From Pseudonocardia xinjiangensis (GTDB lineage: Bacteria; Actinomycetota; Actinomycetes; Mycobacteriales; Pseudonocardiaceae): a stretch of DNA of 40,869 nucleotides. Position 1 is the first letter of the stretch; the number at the start of each line of letters is the position of its first letter. Position numbers and translations under genes: made by a program. Shown piece after piece: positions 16,764-24,302 of this stretch. The notes below the pieces were generated by a model. That model saw only the letters and a list, made by a program, of their open reading frames with translations. It searched no databases and had not been told where the DNA came from. The stretch covers positions 1 to 40,869 of the forward strand of contig NZ_JAAXKY010000059.1 of assembly GCF_012911925.1 (NCBI RefSeq), written 5' to 3'.

Positions 16764-17606
16764 GGCCGCCGGCCACCCGGCCCCGCTGGGCGGTCCGCAG
16801 CTCCACGGGGTCGTGGGCGCTGAACACCGTGATCTCGTCGCCGTGGTAGCGCACCAGCTCGCGCAGCCTGTCCTGGTTGGCGAGGCGGGGAGCCCGCGTA
16901 CGGTCTCCATCCGGTTCTGGATGAAGCGCAGCCCCGGGGAGCACCAGGGCGCTTCCGGGCGCATCTCACCGTGGAAGAGGTAGGCGTCGCCTGCGTGCAG
17001 CAGCCAGCGGTCGCCGTCGCGCACCGCCACGCCCGTGTGCCCGACGCTGTGGCCGATCAGCGGGACCAGCAGGATCTCCGCCGGCAGTCCGGGAAGCTCG
17101 CGCACCGCCTCGAAGCCGAACCACTTCTCGCCCTGCGGGTCGTGCGGTGCCCACCGGGTCACGTGCGACCAGTGGAGCCGCGGGTAGCGCATGCGCTCGG
17201 CGCTGGTGCGCACGGCGGTCGCCGCCTCCAGCTCCGTGCGCAGCACGTGCACCTGGGCGTCGGGGAAGTCCCGCAGGCCGCCTGCGTGGTCGAGGTCGAG
17301 GTGGGTGAGCACGACGTGGCGCACGTCGGACGCGCTGTATCCCAGCTGCTCGACCTGGCGCAGCGCGGTCTCCGCGATGTCGAGCACCGGGCGGGACCGC
17401 CACTGCCACCCTCTGCTCAGTGACGCGTCCGGATCGGTGACGTCGCCCGTTCCGAGCCCGCTGTCCACCAGGACGAGGCCGTGGTCGGTCTCGATCAGGA
17501 GGCAGTGGCAGACCAGCTCGGCGGTGGCGAGGAGGGGCCCCGTCCCGCTCACCAGCCTGCCGCCGAAGGGCCGCATCGTGCCGCAGTTGAGGTGGTGGAC
17601 CTTCAT
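16675..17606 (-). pseudogene. Metallo-beta-lactamase-fold hydrolase, frameshifted
   Basis: Residues 1 to about 233 from the ATG at 17606 read as an MBL-fold hydrolase: LVDSGLGTGDV, the metal motif LTHLDLDHAGGL, GHSVGHTGV and LLHAGDAYLFHG, up to RFIQNRMET. The frame then changes at about 16901. The continuation (LANQDRLRELVRYHGDEITVFSAHDPVEL) lies in a second frame that stops at 16675. Comparing the frames, an original ACCGACCG that lost one ACCG would restore a continuous METDRTR reading. The first-frame product would lose the last expected metal-region His (SAHDP) and run about 310 unrelated residues on, antisense to the GNAT and ndk genes. The ATG overlaps the TetR stop (ATGA). A sequence error is possible but would need to involve four bases, or one inserted base. 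Confidence 0.75.
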
Positions 17607-18181
17607 AGCGAGCTCCGTTCGTTGTCGAGAAGGACCCGCAGGCGGCTGCCGACCGCGCGCAGGGGGGCGACGTCGCGGCGGGTCCGGGCGAGCAGGAGGG
17701 CGCCTTCGACCGCGGCGAGGACGACGGTGGCGAGGTCGTCGGGTTCCGTTACGCCGGCCGCGCGCAGGTGGTCGGCCACGAGCGACTGCCACGAGCCGTA
17801 GACGTCGGCGCAGGCCGTGCGGACGGCATCGTTGTGCGCCGCGGTGTCCAGGGCGACCGTCGCGACCGGGCAGCCCTCGCGGTAGCCGGTGGCGGCCAGG
17901 TGCTCCCCGAGCGCGGCGACGGCACGCTCCAGCGCCTCCGCGGGGTCCGGCGTGCTCGCCAGCGTCGCGGCGAGCGCGGCTCCGAACTCGGCGCCGGCCA
18001 GCTGCACCGACTCGACCGCCAGCTGTTCCTTCCCACCGGGGAAGTGGAAGTAGAGCGAGCCCTTCGGCAGCCCGCCTTCGGTGAGGACCTGGGTGAGGCC
18101 GGTGGCGTGGTAGCCCTGCACGCGGAACAGGTCCGCCGCGGTCCGGATCACGCGCTGACGGGTGGTGGATCGATCAGGCAC
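17603..18181 (-). CDS. TetR-family regulator, LmrA/YxaF-like
   Basis: A 192-residue one-component repressor. The N-terminal helix-turn-helix domain reads TRQRVIRTAADLFRVQGYHATGLTQVLTEGGLPKGSLYFHFPGGKEQLAVESV. The GYHATGL...GLPKGSLYFHFPGGKE signature is typical of the LmrA/YxaF-type branch, whose C-terminal domain binds small hydrophobic ligands and which usually controls efflux pumps. The GTG start is family-consistent. It is the first gene of a two-gene unit with the frameshifted hydrolase (ATGA overlap) and is divergent from the ABC exporter. The palindrome at 18195-18204 lies in the shared control region, so it probably represses itself and possibly the exporter. Confidence 0.85.
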   Translation of the reverse strand: MPDRSTTRQRVIRTAADLFRVQGYHATGLTQVLTEGGLPKGSLYFHFPGGKEQLAVESVQLAGAEFGAALAATLASTPDPAEALERAVAALGEHLAATGYREGCPVATVALDTAAHNDAVRTACADVYGSWQSLVADHLRAAGVTEPDDLATVVLAAVEGALLLARTRRDVAPLRAVGSRLRVLLDNERSSL

Positions 18182-18194
18182 ACCGTGACTATAG

Positions 18195-18204
18195 AGACCG
18201 GTCT
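18195..18204. promoter_or_regulatory. Probable TetR-family operator
   Basis: AGACCGGTCT is a perfect 10-bp palindrome lying 14 bases upstream of the tetR start. The flanks TAG and CTA extend the symmetry with a one-base offset. It resembles the TAGACCGGTCTA-type boxes of LmrA/YxaF-like regulators. It sits between the divergent tetR and ABC genes. Confidence 0.65.
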
Positions 18205-18258
18205 ACTAGTCCGCCGGGGCCCCGATCAAACGGCGCGATTTTTGTCGGGCTCGCCGGT

Positions 18259-18264
18259 TACCGT
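18259..18264 (+). promoter_or_regulatory. -10-like hexamer TACCGT ahead of the ABC operon
   Basis: TACCGT begins 13 nt before the GTG at 18272, a leaderless spacing that favours 18272 over the in-frame GTG at 18263 as the start of the ATPase gene. No matching -35 is visible. Confidence 0.3.
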
Positions 18265-18271
18265 GCTTCTC

Positions 18272-19195
18272 GTGGCGGATGGACTGGTTCAGGCCCGCGG
18301 GCTGCGCAAGCGCTTCGGCGACTTCGAGGCGGTCCGCGGTGTCGACGTCGACGTCGCCCGTGGTGAGGTGTTCGGCTTCCTGGGTCCCAACGGCGCAGGC
18401 AAGTCGTCCACCATGCGGATGATCGCCTGCGTGTCGCCCCGCACGGACGGGTCGCTGCAGGTGCTCGGGATGGATCCGGACGTCGACGGCCCGCGCATCC
18501 GCGCCCGCATCGGCGTCGTCCCCCAGCTCGACAACCTCGACGCCGAGCTCACGGTGCGGCAGAACCTCCAGATCTACGGCCGCTACTTCGGGCTCTCCCG
18601 GGCGCACGTGCGGGCCAAGGCCACCGAGCTGCTGGAGTTCGCCCAGCTCACCGACCGCGCCGACGACGAGGTCGAGCCTCTTTCCGGCGGGATGAAGCGC
18701 CGCCTCACCATCGCGCGCGCACTGGTCAACGAGCCGGAGCTGCTGCTGCTCGACGAACCCACCACCGGTCTCGACCCGCAGGCGCGCCACCTGCTGTGGG
18801 AGCGGCTGTACCGGCTCAAACGCGAGGGCGTCACCCAGATCATCACCACCCACTACATGGACGAGGCCGAGCAGCTGTGCGACCGGCTCGTCGTGATGGA
18901 CGGCGGCGTGATCGTGGCCGAGGGGTCACCTGCCGAGCTGATCGAGCGCTACTCCACGCGCGAGGTGCTGGAGCTGCGGTTCGACCCCGCGCTCCGGCCC
19001 GAGGCCGCGGTCATCGCGCCGCTGGCCGAGCGGGTGGAGGAGCTGCCCGACCGGTTGCTGCTCTACACCGCCGACGGCGAGCACACCCATGCCGAGGTGG
19101 CCCGGGCCGGCTTCGTGCCGCTTTCGGCGCTGGTGCGGCGCTCCTCGCTGGAGGACGTGTTCCTCCGGCTGACCGGCCGCACTCTGGTGGACTGA
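18272..19195 (+). CDS. ABC-2 type exporter, ATP-binding subunit (DrrA/NodI-like)
   Basis: A 307-residue ATPase. It contains Walker A GPNGAGKSS, a Q-loop in VVPQLDNLD, the signature LSGGMKRRL, Walker B LLLLDEPTTGLD and the switch His in TTHYMDEAEQL. The C-terminal 70 residues form the extra domain typical of drug-exporter ATPases of the DrrA/NodI group. The frame is open upstream across the tetR region, but homology begins at GLVQARGLRKRFGDFEAV. The GTG at 18272 is preferred and 18263 is the alternative. The two permease genes downstream complete the exporter. The substrate is unknown. Control by the divergent TetR regulator is likely. Confidence 0.87.
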   Translation: MADGLVQARGLRKRFGDFEAVRGVDVDVARGEVFGFLGPNGAGKSSTMRMIACVSPRTDGSLQVLGMDPDVDGPRIRARIGVVPQLDNLDAELTVRQNLQIYGRYFGLSRAHVRAKATELLEFAQLTDRADDEVEPLSGGMKRRLTIARALVNEPELLLLDEPTTGLDPQARHLLWERLYRLKREGVTQIITTHYMDEAEQLCDRLVVMDGGVIVAEGSPAELIERYSTREVLELRFDPALRPEAAVIAPLAERVEELPDRLLLYTADGEHTHAEVARAGFVPLSALVRRSSLEDVFLRLTGRTLVD

Positions 19196-19301
19196 TGAGC
19201 GAGCCTGCGAGCGAATCATCGACACAGCGCCCTTGCGAAGCGTCGGCCGAGCGCAGCGAGGCCGTGCGATGAGCGAGCTGGCGAGCGAATCATCGGCACA
19301 G
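19195..19301 (+). repeat. Duplicated 33-bp coding-like repeat between ATPase and permease genes
   Basis: Positions 19195-19227 and 19269-19301 are copies of a 33-bp unit starting ATGAGCGAGC and containing GCGAGCGAATCATCG, identical at 30 of 33 positions. The first copy opens a 25-codon frame (MSEPASESSTQRP..., 19195-19272) whose ATG overlaps the ATPase stop and whose TGA overlaps the ATG of the second copy. The second copy is in frame with the permease. GAGCGCAGCGAG, between the copies, looks like the repetitive 'SERSE' coding motifs seen at gene edges in actinomycetes. I treat this as repeat DNA, not as part of the permease. Confidence 0.65.
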
Positions 19302-19313
19302 AGGGAGCCTGCG

Positions 19314-20150
19314 GTGAGTGCGGCGCTCCAGGGTGCCGGGCCGCGGTCCACCGGCCGGGCACCGGGCCCGTGGGGCGGGATCCTGCTGGTGGTGGAGCAC
19401 TTCTGGACCTGGTACCGGCGCAACTGGCGGGCCACCGCCGTGTCGTCCGTGCTGCAGCCGCTGCTGTTCCTGCTGGCCTTCGGGGTCGGGTTCGGGTCGC
19501 TGGTCGCCGGCACCGGCAGTGCCGCGGAGGCCACCGGGGGTGTCGACTACCTGGTGTGGCTGGCGCCGGCGCTGCTGGCGGTGTCCACGGTGCAGAGCGC
19601 GGCGTTCGAGTCCACCTATCCGGTGCTGTCGGGGTTCAAGTGGCAGCGGTTCTACCACGCGATGGCGGCGAGCCCGATCTCCCCGGCGCAGGTGGCGCTC
19701 GGGCACCTGGTCTGGGTGGCGGCCAAGATGGCCGGCTCCGGCGCCATCTACGTCATCGTGATCGCCCTGTTCGGGGGCGTCGGGAGCGCGGGCATCGTGG
19801 TGTCGCTGCTGGCTGCCGTGCTCGCCGGAGCGGCGGTGGCGGCGCTGGTCACCGCGTTCTCCGCCACGCGGGAGAACGAGGGTGCGGCGTTCAACGCTCT
19901 CTTCCGGTTCGTCGTCATCCCGATGACGCTGTTCTCGGGCACGTTCTTCCCGGTCGACAGGCTGCCGGAGTGGGTGCAGCCCCTCGCGTTCGTCTCCCCG
20001 CTCTGGCACGGCACCGAGCTCGCCCGCGCGGCCGCGCTCGACCGCTGGCAGCCGCTCGCGGCGCTGGGGCATCTCGCCTACCTCGTCGCGCTGCTCGCGC
20101 TCGGGATCGCGCTCTCCACCCGATTCTTCGCCAGGAGGCTGGTCCGGTGA
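19314..20150 (+). CDS. ABC-2 type exporter permease 1
   Basis: A 278-residue membrane subunit with about six helices, starting with a short cytoplasmic part (VVEHFWTWYRRNWRATAVSSVLQPLLFLLAFGVG). The conserved ABC-2 region appears as RFVVIPMTLFSGTFFPVDRLPEWVQPLAFVSPLWHGTELAR, typical of DrrB/NodJ-like permeases. GTG 19314 is chosen because GAGGGAG lies 6 bases upstream and the ATGs at 19233 or 19269 lie in or before the repeat DNA. The stop overlaps the GTG of permease 2 (GTGA), so the two permeases probably form a heterodimer with the upstream ATPase. Confidence 0.85.
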   Translation: MSAALQGAGPRSTGRAPGPWGGILLVVEHFWTWYRRNWRATAVSSVLQPLLFLLAFGVGFGSLVAGTGSAAEATGGVDYLVWLAPALLAVSTVQSAAFESTYPVLSGFKWQRFYHAMAASPISPAQVALGHLVWVAAKMAGSGAIYVIVIALFGGVGSAGIVVSLLAAVLAGAAVAALVTAFSATRENEGAAFNALFRFVVIPMTLFSGTFFPVDRLPEWVQPLAFVSPLWHGTELARAAALDRWQPLAALGHLAYLVALLALGIALSTRFFARRLVR

Positions 20151-20968
20151 CCACGCAGGCACCCGCGCCCGTCCCGTGGCTGCGGCTGTTCCCCGCCGGG
20201 AGCTACGCCGGGCGCTCCCACGCGTTGCTGCTCCGGTCGGCCACGGCGTCCGGGCGCGCCTGGCTCGCGTTCGTCTCCGGGTTCTTCGAACCGGTCTTCT
20301 ACCTGATCGCGATGGGCCAGGGGCTCGGGTCGCTGGTCGGGATGCTGCCCGGGCCCGACGGCGCGCCCATCAGCTACGCGGCCTTCATCGCTCCCGGGTT
20401 GCTCGCCGCATCGGCGATGAACGGGGCCGTGTTCGACGCCACCTTCAACGTCTTCTTCAAGCTCAAGTACGGCCGGCTCTACGAGGCCATGCTGGCCACG
20501 CCGCTCGGGCCGGTCGACATCGCGCTCGGGGAGATCGGCTGGGCGCTCATCCGCGGCGGTCTCTACGCGCTGGGGTTCCTGTCGGTGATGGCGGGCTTCG
20601 GGCTGCTCGTCTCCCCGTGGGCGCTCCTCGCGCTGCCCGCTGCGCTCGTGGTGGCGTTCGCGTTCGCCGCCGTCGGCATGGCGGCCACCTCGTTCATGCG
20701 GTCGTGGCAGGACTTCGACCTGGTCACCCTGGCGATCCTGCCGATGTTCCTGTTCTCCACCACGTTCTATCCGCTCTCGGTGTACCCGCGGTGGCTGCAG
20801 ATCGTGGTGGAGTGCCTGCCGCTGTTCCATGCCGTCGAGCTGATGCGCGGTCTCACCACGGGCGTGGTGCACCTCGGGATGCTCGGCCATCTGACGTATT
20901 TCGTGGTGATGATCGCGGTCGGAGTCACGGTGGCATCGCGCAGGCTGGACGTCCTTCTGCTCCGCTAG
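20147..20968 (+). CDS. ABC-2 type exporter permease 2
   Basis: A 273-residue paralogue of the preceding permease with about six membrane helices. Family features include FFEPVFYLIAMGQGLGSLVG near residue 45, IAPGLLAASAMNGAVFDATFNVFFKLKYGRLYEAMLATPL, and the C-terminal ABC-2 stretch ILPMFLFSTTFYPLSVYPRWLQIVVECLPLFHAVELMRGL. The GTG overlaps the stop of permease 1. The frame remains open far upstream inside permease 1, but this is high-GC read-through. It probably completes an ATPase-permease-permease exporter of unknown substrate. Confidence 0.87.
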   Translation: MTTQAPAPVPWLRLFPAGSYAGRSHALLLRSATASGRAWLAFVSGFFEPVFYLIAMGQGLGSLVGMLPGPDGAPISYAAFIAPGLLAASAMNGAVFDATFNVFFKLKYGRLYEAMLATPLGPVDIALGEIGWALIRGGLYALGFLSVMAGFGLLVSPWALLALPAALVVAFAFAAVGMAATSFMRSWQDFDLVTLAILPMFLFSTTFYPLSVYPRWLQIVVECLPLFHAVELMRGLTTGVVHLGMLGHLTYFVVMIAVGVTVASRRLDVLLLR

Positions 20969-21006
20969 AACCGGCCCATGGCCGATCTTCCGCTCGCCCT
21001 CGCGGC

Positions 21007-21028
21007 CTGACCCGTCACCGACCCGTCA
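21007..21028 (+). repeat. Tandem 11-bp direct repeat
   Basis: GACCCGTCACC (21007-21017) is followed directly by GACCCGTCATC (21018-21028), 10 of 11 identical. A third partial unit GACTCGG follows. One-helical-turn spacing resembles sites for OmpR-type regulators. It lies in the 98-bp gap before the TspO-like gene. Confidence 0.45.
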
Positions 21029-21066
21029 TCGACTCGGTTGGCCGGGCACCCGCGCGCAGGCCGACA

Positions 21067-21867
21067 ATGGCTGCCATGACGGTAACGTCCCAGCGGCCTG
21101 CGCTCGTCGACCTCGTCCGCACCATTGTGGTGGTGCTGCTCGCGGTGCTCCAGATCGTCGTCTCGGCGCTCGCCGGAACCGGGGGAGTCGGGGAGCCCAT
21201 CGGGGTCGTTGCCCGCGACTACGCCACACCGTTGCTCGCTGCCGGGTGGGCGTTCGCCATCTGGGCGCCGATCTACGCCGGGTTCCTCGCCTACGCGGTC
21301 TACCAGGCGTTGCCGGGCCAGCGGGGGCGGCAGATCCACCGGGAGATCGGCTGGTGGCTCGCGGTGTCGGCCGTGCTCAACGCCGGCTGGGTGCTGTCGT
21401 TCGGAGCCGGCTGGCTGCCACTGGCCGAGCTGATGATCCTCGCCCTGCTCGTCGCGCTGGCCGTCGTGTTCGGGCGCCTCACCCGCCAACCGGCCGAGAG
21501 CGTGCTGGAGCGGGTCGTGCTGCGTGGCACCGTCGCGCTGTACACGGGGTGGGTGTCGTTCGCCACCGCGCTCGGTACCGCAGCCACCGGGGTGTGGGTC
21601 GGGCTGCCGGGCACCGGGGCGCTGGCCGCGATCGCGGCGGTCGTCGTGCTGCTGGCGGTCGCGGTGATCGCCTCGTGGGTGGTGCTCTCCGGCACGGCCG
21701 TCGTCGGCTACGCGTTCGCGGCGGTGTGGGCGGCCGCCGGGATCGCCCTCAACGACCCGCCTGCCGGGGTGGTCGTCGCCGGGGCGATCGCGATCGTGGT
21801 GGTCATCGCCGCCACCACCCGCAGGCTCACCACGGCGGGCAACCCCATGCGCGCCGCCTGGGGTTAG
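21067..21867 (+). CDS. TspO/MBR-like (tryptophan-rich sensory) membrane protein
   Basis: A 266-residue integral membrane protein with about seven hydrophobic segments. The middle part reads AGWAFAIWAPIYAGFLAYAVYQALPGQ, then IGWWLAVSAVLNAGWVLSF, LYTGWVSFATALG and a helix-rich end. The FxIWxPIYxGFxxYxxYQ pattern resembles long TspO/MBR-related proteins annotated as tryptophan-rich sensory proteins in actinobacteria. Ligand and role are unknown; canonical TspO proteins of about 160 residues bind porphyrins. The ATG at 21067 or the one at 21076 could start translation. Its TAG overlaps the TAA of the convergent gene in the shared sequence TTAG. Confidence 0.65.
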   Translation: MAAMTVTSQRPALVDLVRTIVVVLLAVLQIVVSALAGTGGVGEPIGVVARDYATPLLAAGWAFAIWAPIYAGFLAYAVYQALPGQRGRQIHREIGWWLAVSAVLNAGWVLSFGAGWLPLAELMILALLVALAVVFGRLTRQPAESVLERVVLRGTVALYTGWVSFATALGTAATGVWVGLPGTGALAAIAAVVVLLAVAVIASWVVLSGTAVVGYAFAAVWAAAGIALNDPPAGVVVAGAIAIVVVIAATTRRLTTAGNPMRAAWG

Positions 21868-24158
21868 GGAAGGTCCACCCGGAGCACGTCGCCTGCGTCG
21901 TAGGCCATGAGGCCGCCCTCGGCTGCGAACAGCCCGAGACCCACCAGCCGCCGGTCCTGTGCCACCACGGAGACGCCGCCGTCGTCGCCGACCGCGAGCA
22001 CCACGTCGTCGGCCACCACCACCGCGCGCCCCGCCCGGTCGAGGGCCACGGTGGCCCGGGGCAGCGCCAGCGCGGCGGGCGCCACGCCGCGGGCCAGCTG
22101 GACGGCCACCGGCGTGATGTCGCCTGCCCGGCCGCCCGCGTCGATGACGGTGCCCAGCACGCGGTCGCCGTCGAGGGTGAACAGCCTGCCGTCCACGAGC
22201 ACCCAGCCCCGGCCGTCGGCGCGGACGACCCCGCTGCCGACCCGGCCGTCGAGGACCCGCGTGGCCGCGCCGCCGTCGATCCGGAACGCGCCCGCCGGTG
22301 TGGCGAGCAGCGGTGGGCGGCCGCCGAGGTCGGGGACCAGGCCGGTGGCGCCTCCCGCGCCCGCCGCCGGGTCGGGCTGGGCCGGCAACCGCTGCTCGCC
22401 CGCGGCGGTCCCGTGCACGAGCGCGATCGCCGGGTCGGGGCCGGGGGCGGACTCGAGCCACCACACGCCGCCGGCACCGTCGGGCCACACCCGCCCCGGG
22501 GTGCCGTCCCGGCGGGTGCCGACCGGCGTGCGCGTACCGTCGGCGGCGACCACGGCCACCTCGGCGCCCGGCCCCGCGGTGCCGGCCGCCCACCGCCCGT
22601 CCACGCCCAGGGGCACCCCGAGCGTGTCGCGCCCGGCCCGGGCCACCGGCACCAGGCCGACGGGCCGGGCCACCGGGGCCGGGTGCGGGGTGCACGACGA
22701 GGGCGGCGGTGGGAGGTCGCCGAGCGCGGAGTCCGGCCGCGGGAGCCGCCACAGCGCCGGGCCGTCGGCCCCGGCCAGCGCGAGCACGATGTCGCCCGCC
22801 GGAGCCACCGTCAGCGCGGTGACGGCACCCGGCAACGGTGCCGCCACGGCCCGGAGGTCCCCGCCCGGGTCCAGCCGGACGAGGCGGGCCGCCGCGGCCT
22901 CGCCCGCGACGAACCAGATGCCGCCCCCCGCGTCGACGGCGAGAGGGCTCGGGCCGGGGAGGAAGCTCGCCGGGCCGGAGCCGGTGATGCCGCAGCCGGG
23001 GTCGAGCCCGCCCGCCAGCACCGTGACCTCCGCGCGGGCGGTCGGCCCGCTCGAGAGGCGTTCCAGGCGGACACCGGCGGCCTGCGCGACGAACCGCAGG
23101 CCGCCGTCGCGCACGGGCAGCACCGCGGTGACGTCGATCGGGGTGCTGTCGGTGGGGCCGAGGATGGTGAACACGGGCAGGAACGTGCCGGCGGCGGACT
23201 GCGTGCCGTCGCGCTCGGCGAGGTCGAGGAGGCGGGCGGTGCCGGGCGGGTCGCCGGTGGCGCGCAGCCACACCACGCCGTCCGGGCCGGGCGGGCTCGC
23301 GGCGCTCACGCCGTGCACGGTGACGGCCACGGGGTCGGCGGCGTCGAGCCCCGTCACCGTCAGGGCGTCCGCGGCCGACCAGCGCACCACCCGGCCGCCG
23401 CTCACCCCGAGGATCGACGGGCCGGCGGTCGAGGGTGGGTCGTGCGGGGTCACGGCGAGCACGTCGGCCCGTCCGCGGGCGTCCACGACGGCGAGTCCGT
23501 CCCGGCTCGCGGCACCGACACCGGCGTCGAGGGCGACGACCCTCGTCCCGGCCGACCCGGCGAGCCCGGTCGTGCCGCTGCGGAACTGCGGTGCGTCCAG
23601 CCCGGCGACGTGCACGAACGGCCCGGCGGAGCGGTCGCCCATGGCGGGACCGGCCCCGCCGGGCAGCAGCGGGACGGCCGCTGCCACGAGCGCCACGGCG
23701 AGGAAGTCGGCGACGAGGAGCCTCACCACGGTGGCCCGGGGCGTCCGGACCGCCCCCAGCACCACGACACCCACTCCCGAGAGGATCGCGATCACGGCGC
23801 CCGCCGCGGCGGAGCCACCCCAACCGGCGAGCACCCACACCCCGGTCGCGACGAGCCCGGCCCCGGCCGCCACGAGCAGCACCCGGGCGGCCACCGCCCA
23901 GCGCCCCCCGCGCCGTGACCGCAGCAGCACCACGCTCACGGCCGCCACGACGAGCGCGGCCAGCAGGACGGTGCGGAGTGGGCCGAGCAGCTCCCAGCCC
24001 GGCCAGCGCGCGGCGGCGCCCGGCAGCGCGGGACCGACGCCGAGGAGCACCACGGGCTGCCGCGGGGCGGTCCACCACGGCAGCGGCAGGGTCACCAGGG
24101 GCACGACCGCCAGCGCGGCAGCGGCGAGCAGGGCAGGTGGTATGCGTCCGACGGTCAT
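21864..24158 (-). CDS. Large membrane-anchored beta-propeller-like protein, unknown function
   Basis: A 764-residue protein I do not recognise. The first 170 residues hold about five membrane helices (LLAAAALAVVPLVTLPLPWW, TVLLAALVVAAVSVVLL, and so on). The remaining roughly 570 residues are a soluble, probably extracytoplasmic region of repeated strand-rich blocks of 40-50 residues. Examples are PLAVDAGGGIWFVAGE, AVTALTVAPAGDIVLALAG, GRVWPDGAGGVWWLES, RADGRGWVLVDGRLFTLDGDRV and RATVALDRAGRAVVVADDVV, which is the look of a beta-propeller. Two cysteines (in GCGITG and SSCTPH) might form a disulfide outside. It is divergent from the radical SAM gene and shares its last 4 bases with the TspO-like gene. 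Confidence 0.75.
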   Translation of the reverse strand: MTVGRIPPALLAAAALAVVPLVTLPLPWWTAPRQPVVLLGVGPALPGAAARWPGWELLGPLRTVLLAALVVAAVSVVLLRSRRGGRWAVAARVLLVAAGAGLVATGVWVLAGWGGSAAAGAVIAILSGVGVVVLGAVRTPRATVVRLLVADFLAVALVAAAVPLLPGGAGPAMGDRSAGPFVHVAGLDAPQFRSGTTGLAGSAGTRVVALDAGVGAASRDGLAVVDARGRADVLAVTPHDPPSTAGPSILGVSGGRVVRWSAADALTVTGLDAADPVAVTVHGVSAASPPGPDGVVWLRATGDPPGTARLLDLAERDGTQSAAGTFLPVFTILGPTDSTPIDVTAVLPVRDGGLRFVAQAAGVRLERLSSGPTARAEVTVLAGGLDPGCGITGSGPASFLPGPSPLAVDAGGGIWFVAGEAAAARLVRLDPGGDLRAVAAPLPGAVTALTVAPAGDIVLALAGADGPALWRLPRPDSALGDLPPPPSSCTPHPAPVARPVGLVPVARAGRDTLGVPLGVDGRWAAGTAGPGAEVAVVAADGTRTPVGTRRDGTPGRVWPDGAGGVWWLESAPGPDPAIALVHGTAAGEQRLPAQPDPAAGAGGATGLVPDLGGRPPLLATPAGAFRIDGGAATRVLDGRVGSGVVRADGRGWVLVDGRLFTLDGDRVLGTVIDAGGRAGDITPVAVQLARGVAPAALALPRATVALDRAGRAVVVADDVVLAVGDDGGVSVVAQDRRLVGLGLFAAEGGLMAYDAGDVLRVDLP

Positions 24159-24252
24159 CGGCGCGCTCCCTCGTTGGACCCGGCGATCACCGTACCGACC
24201 TGCGGGCCCGGGCCGGAGACCGCGCGGTCGGCGGCCGCCCCGATGGTGGGAC

Positions 24253-24258
24253 TACCCT
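24253..24258 (+). promoter_or_regulatory. -10-like hexamer TACCCT upstream of the uORF/radical SAM gene
   Basis: TACCCT begins 14 nt before the ATG at 24267, which opens an 11-codon frame leading into the radical SAM gene. No -35 is evident in the divergent intergenic region. Confidence 0.35.
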
Positions 24259-24266
24259 GGACCAGC

Positions 24267-24302
24267 ATGACCGGCGACGCACTCACCTCCGAGGCACCAT
24301 GA
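24267..24302 (+). CDS. Candidate 11-codon leader peptide coupled to the radical SAM gene
   Basis: The frame reads MTGDALTSEAP and its TGA overlaps the ATG of the radical SAM gene (ATGA at 24299-24302). A -10-like hexamer lies at leaderless distance upstream, so the uORF start could be the 5' end of the mRNA. GAGG within the uORF is also the Shine-Dalgarno sequence of the main gene. It contains no obvious attenuator codon run, so it may serve only to load ribosomes. This is a prediction from layout only. Confidence 0.4.
   Translation: MTGDALTSEAP

Noticed and set aside
15963..16900. C-terminal 310-residue extension of the MBL-fold hydrolase antisense to ndk
   Set aside because: It is a product of the frameshift near 16901. 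The family-like continuation is in the other frame and ends at 16675.
19195..19272. 25-codon ORF as a real exporter subunit
   Set aside because: It is built from a 33-bp unit duplicated immediately downstream and has no membrane segment. It is better explained as repeat DNA.
20965..24078. 1037-codon minus-strand frame covering the propeller-like gene
   Set aside because: It lies on the same strand as the real 764-residue gene but in another frame, with Arg/Gly-rich nonsense sequence. The chosen frame has membrane helices and repeated strand motifs.
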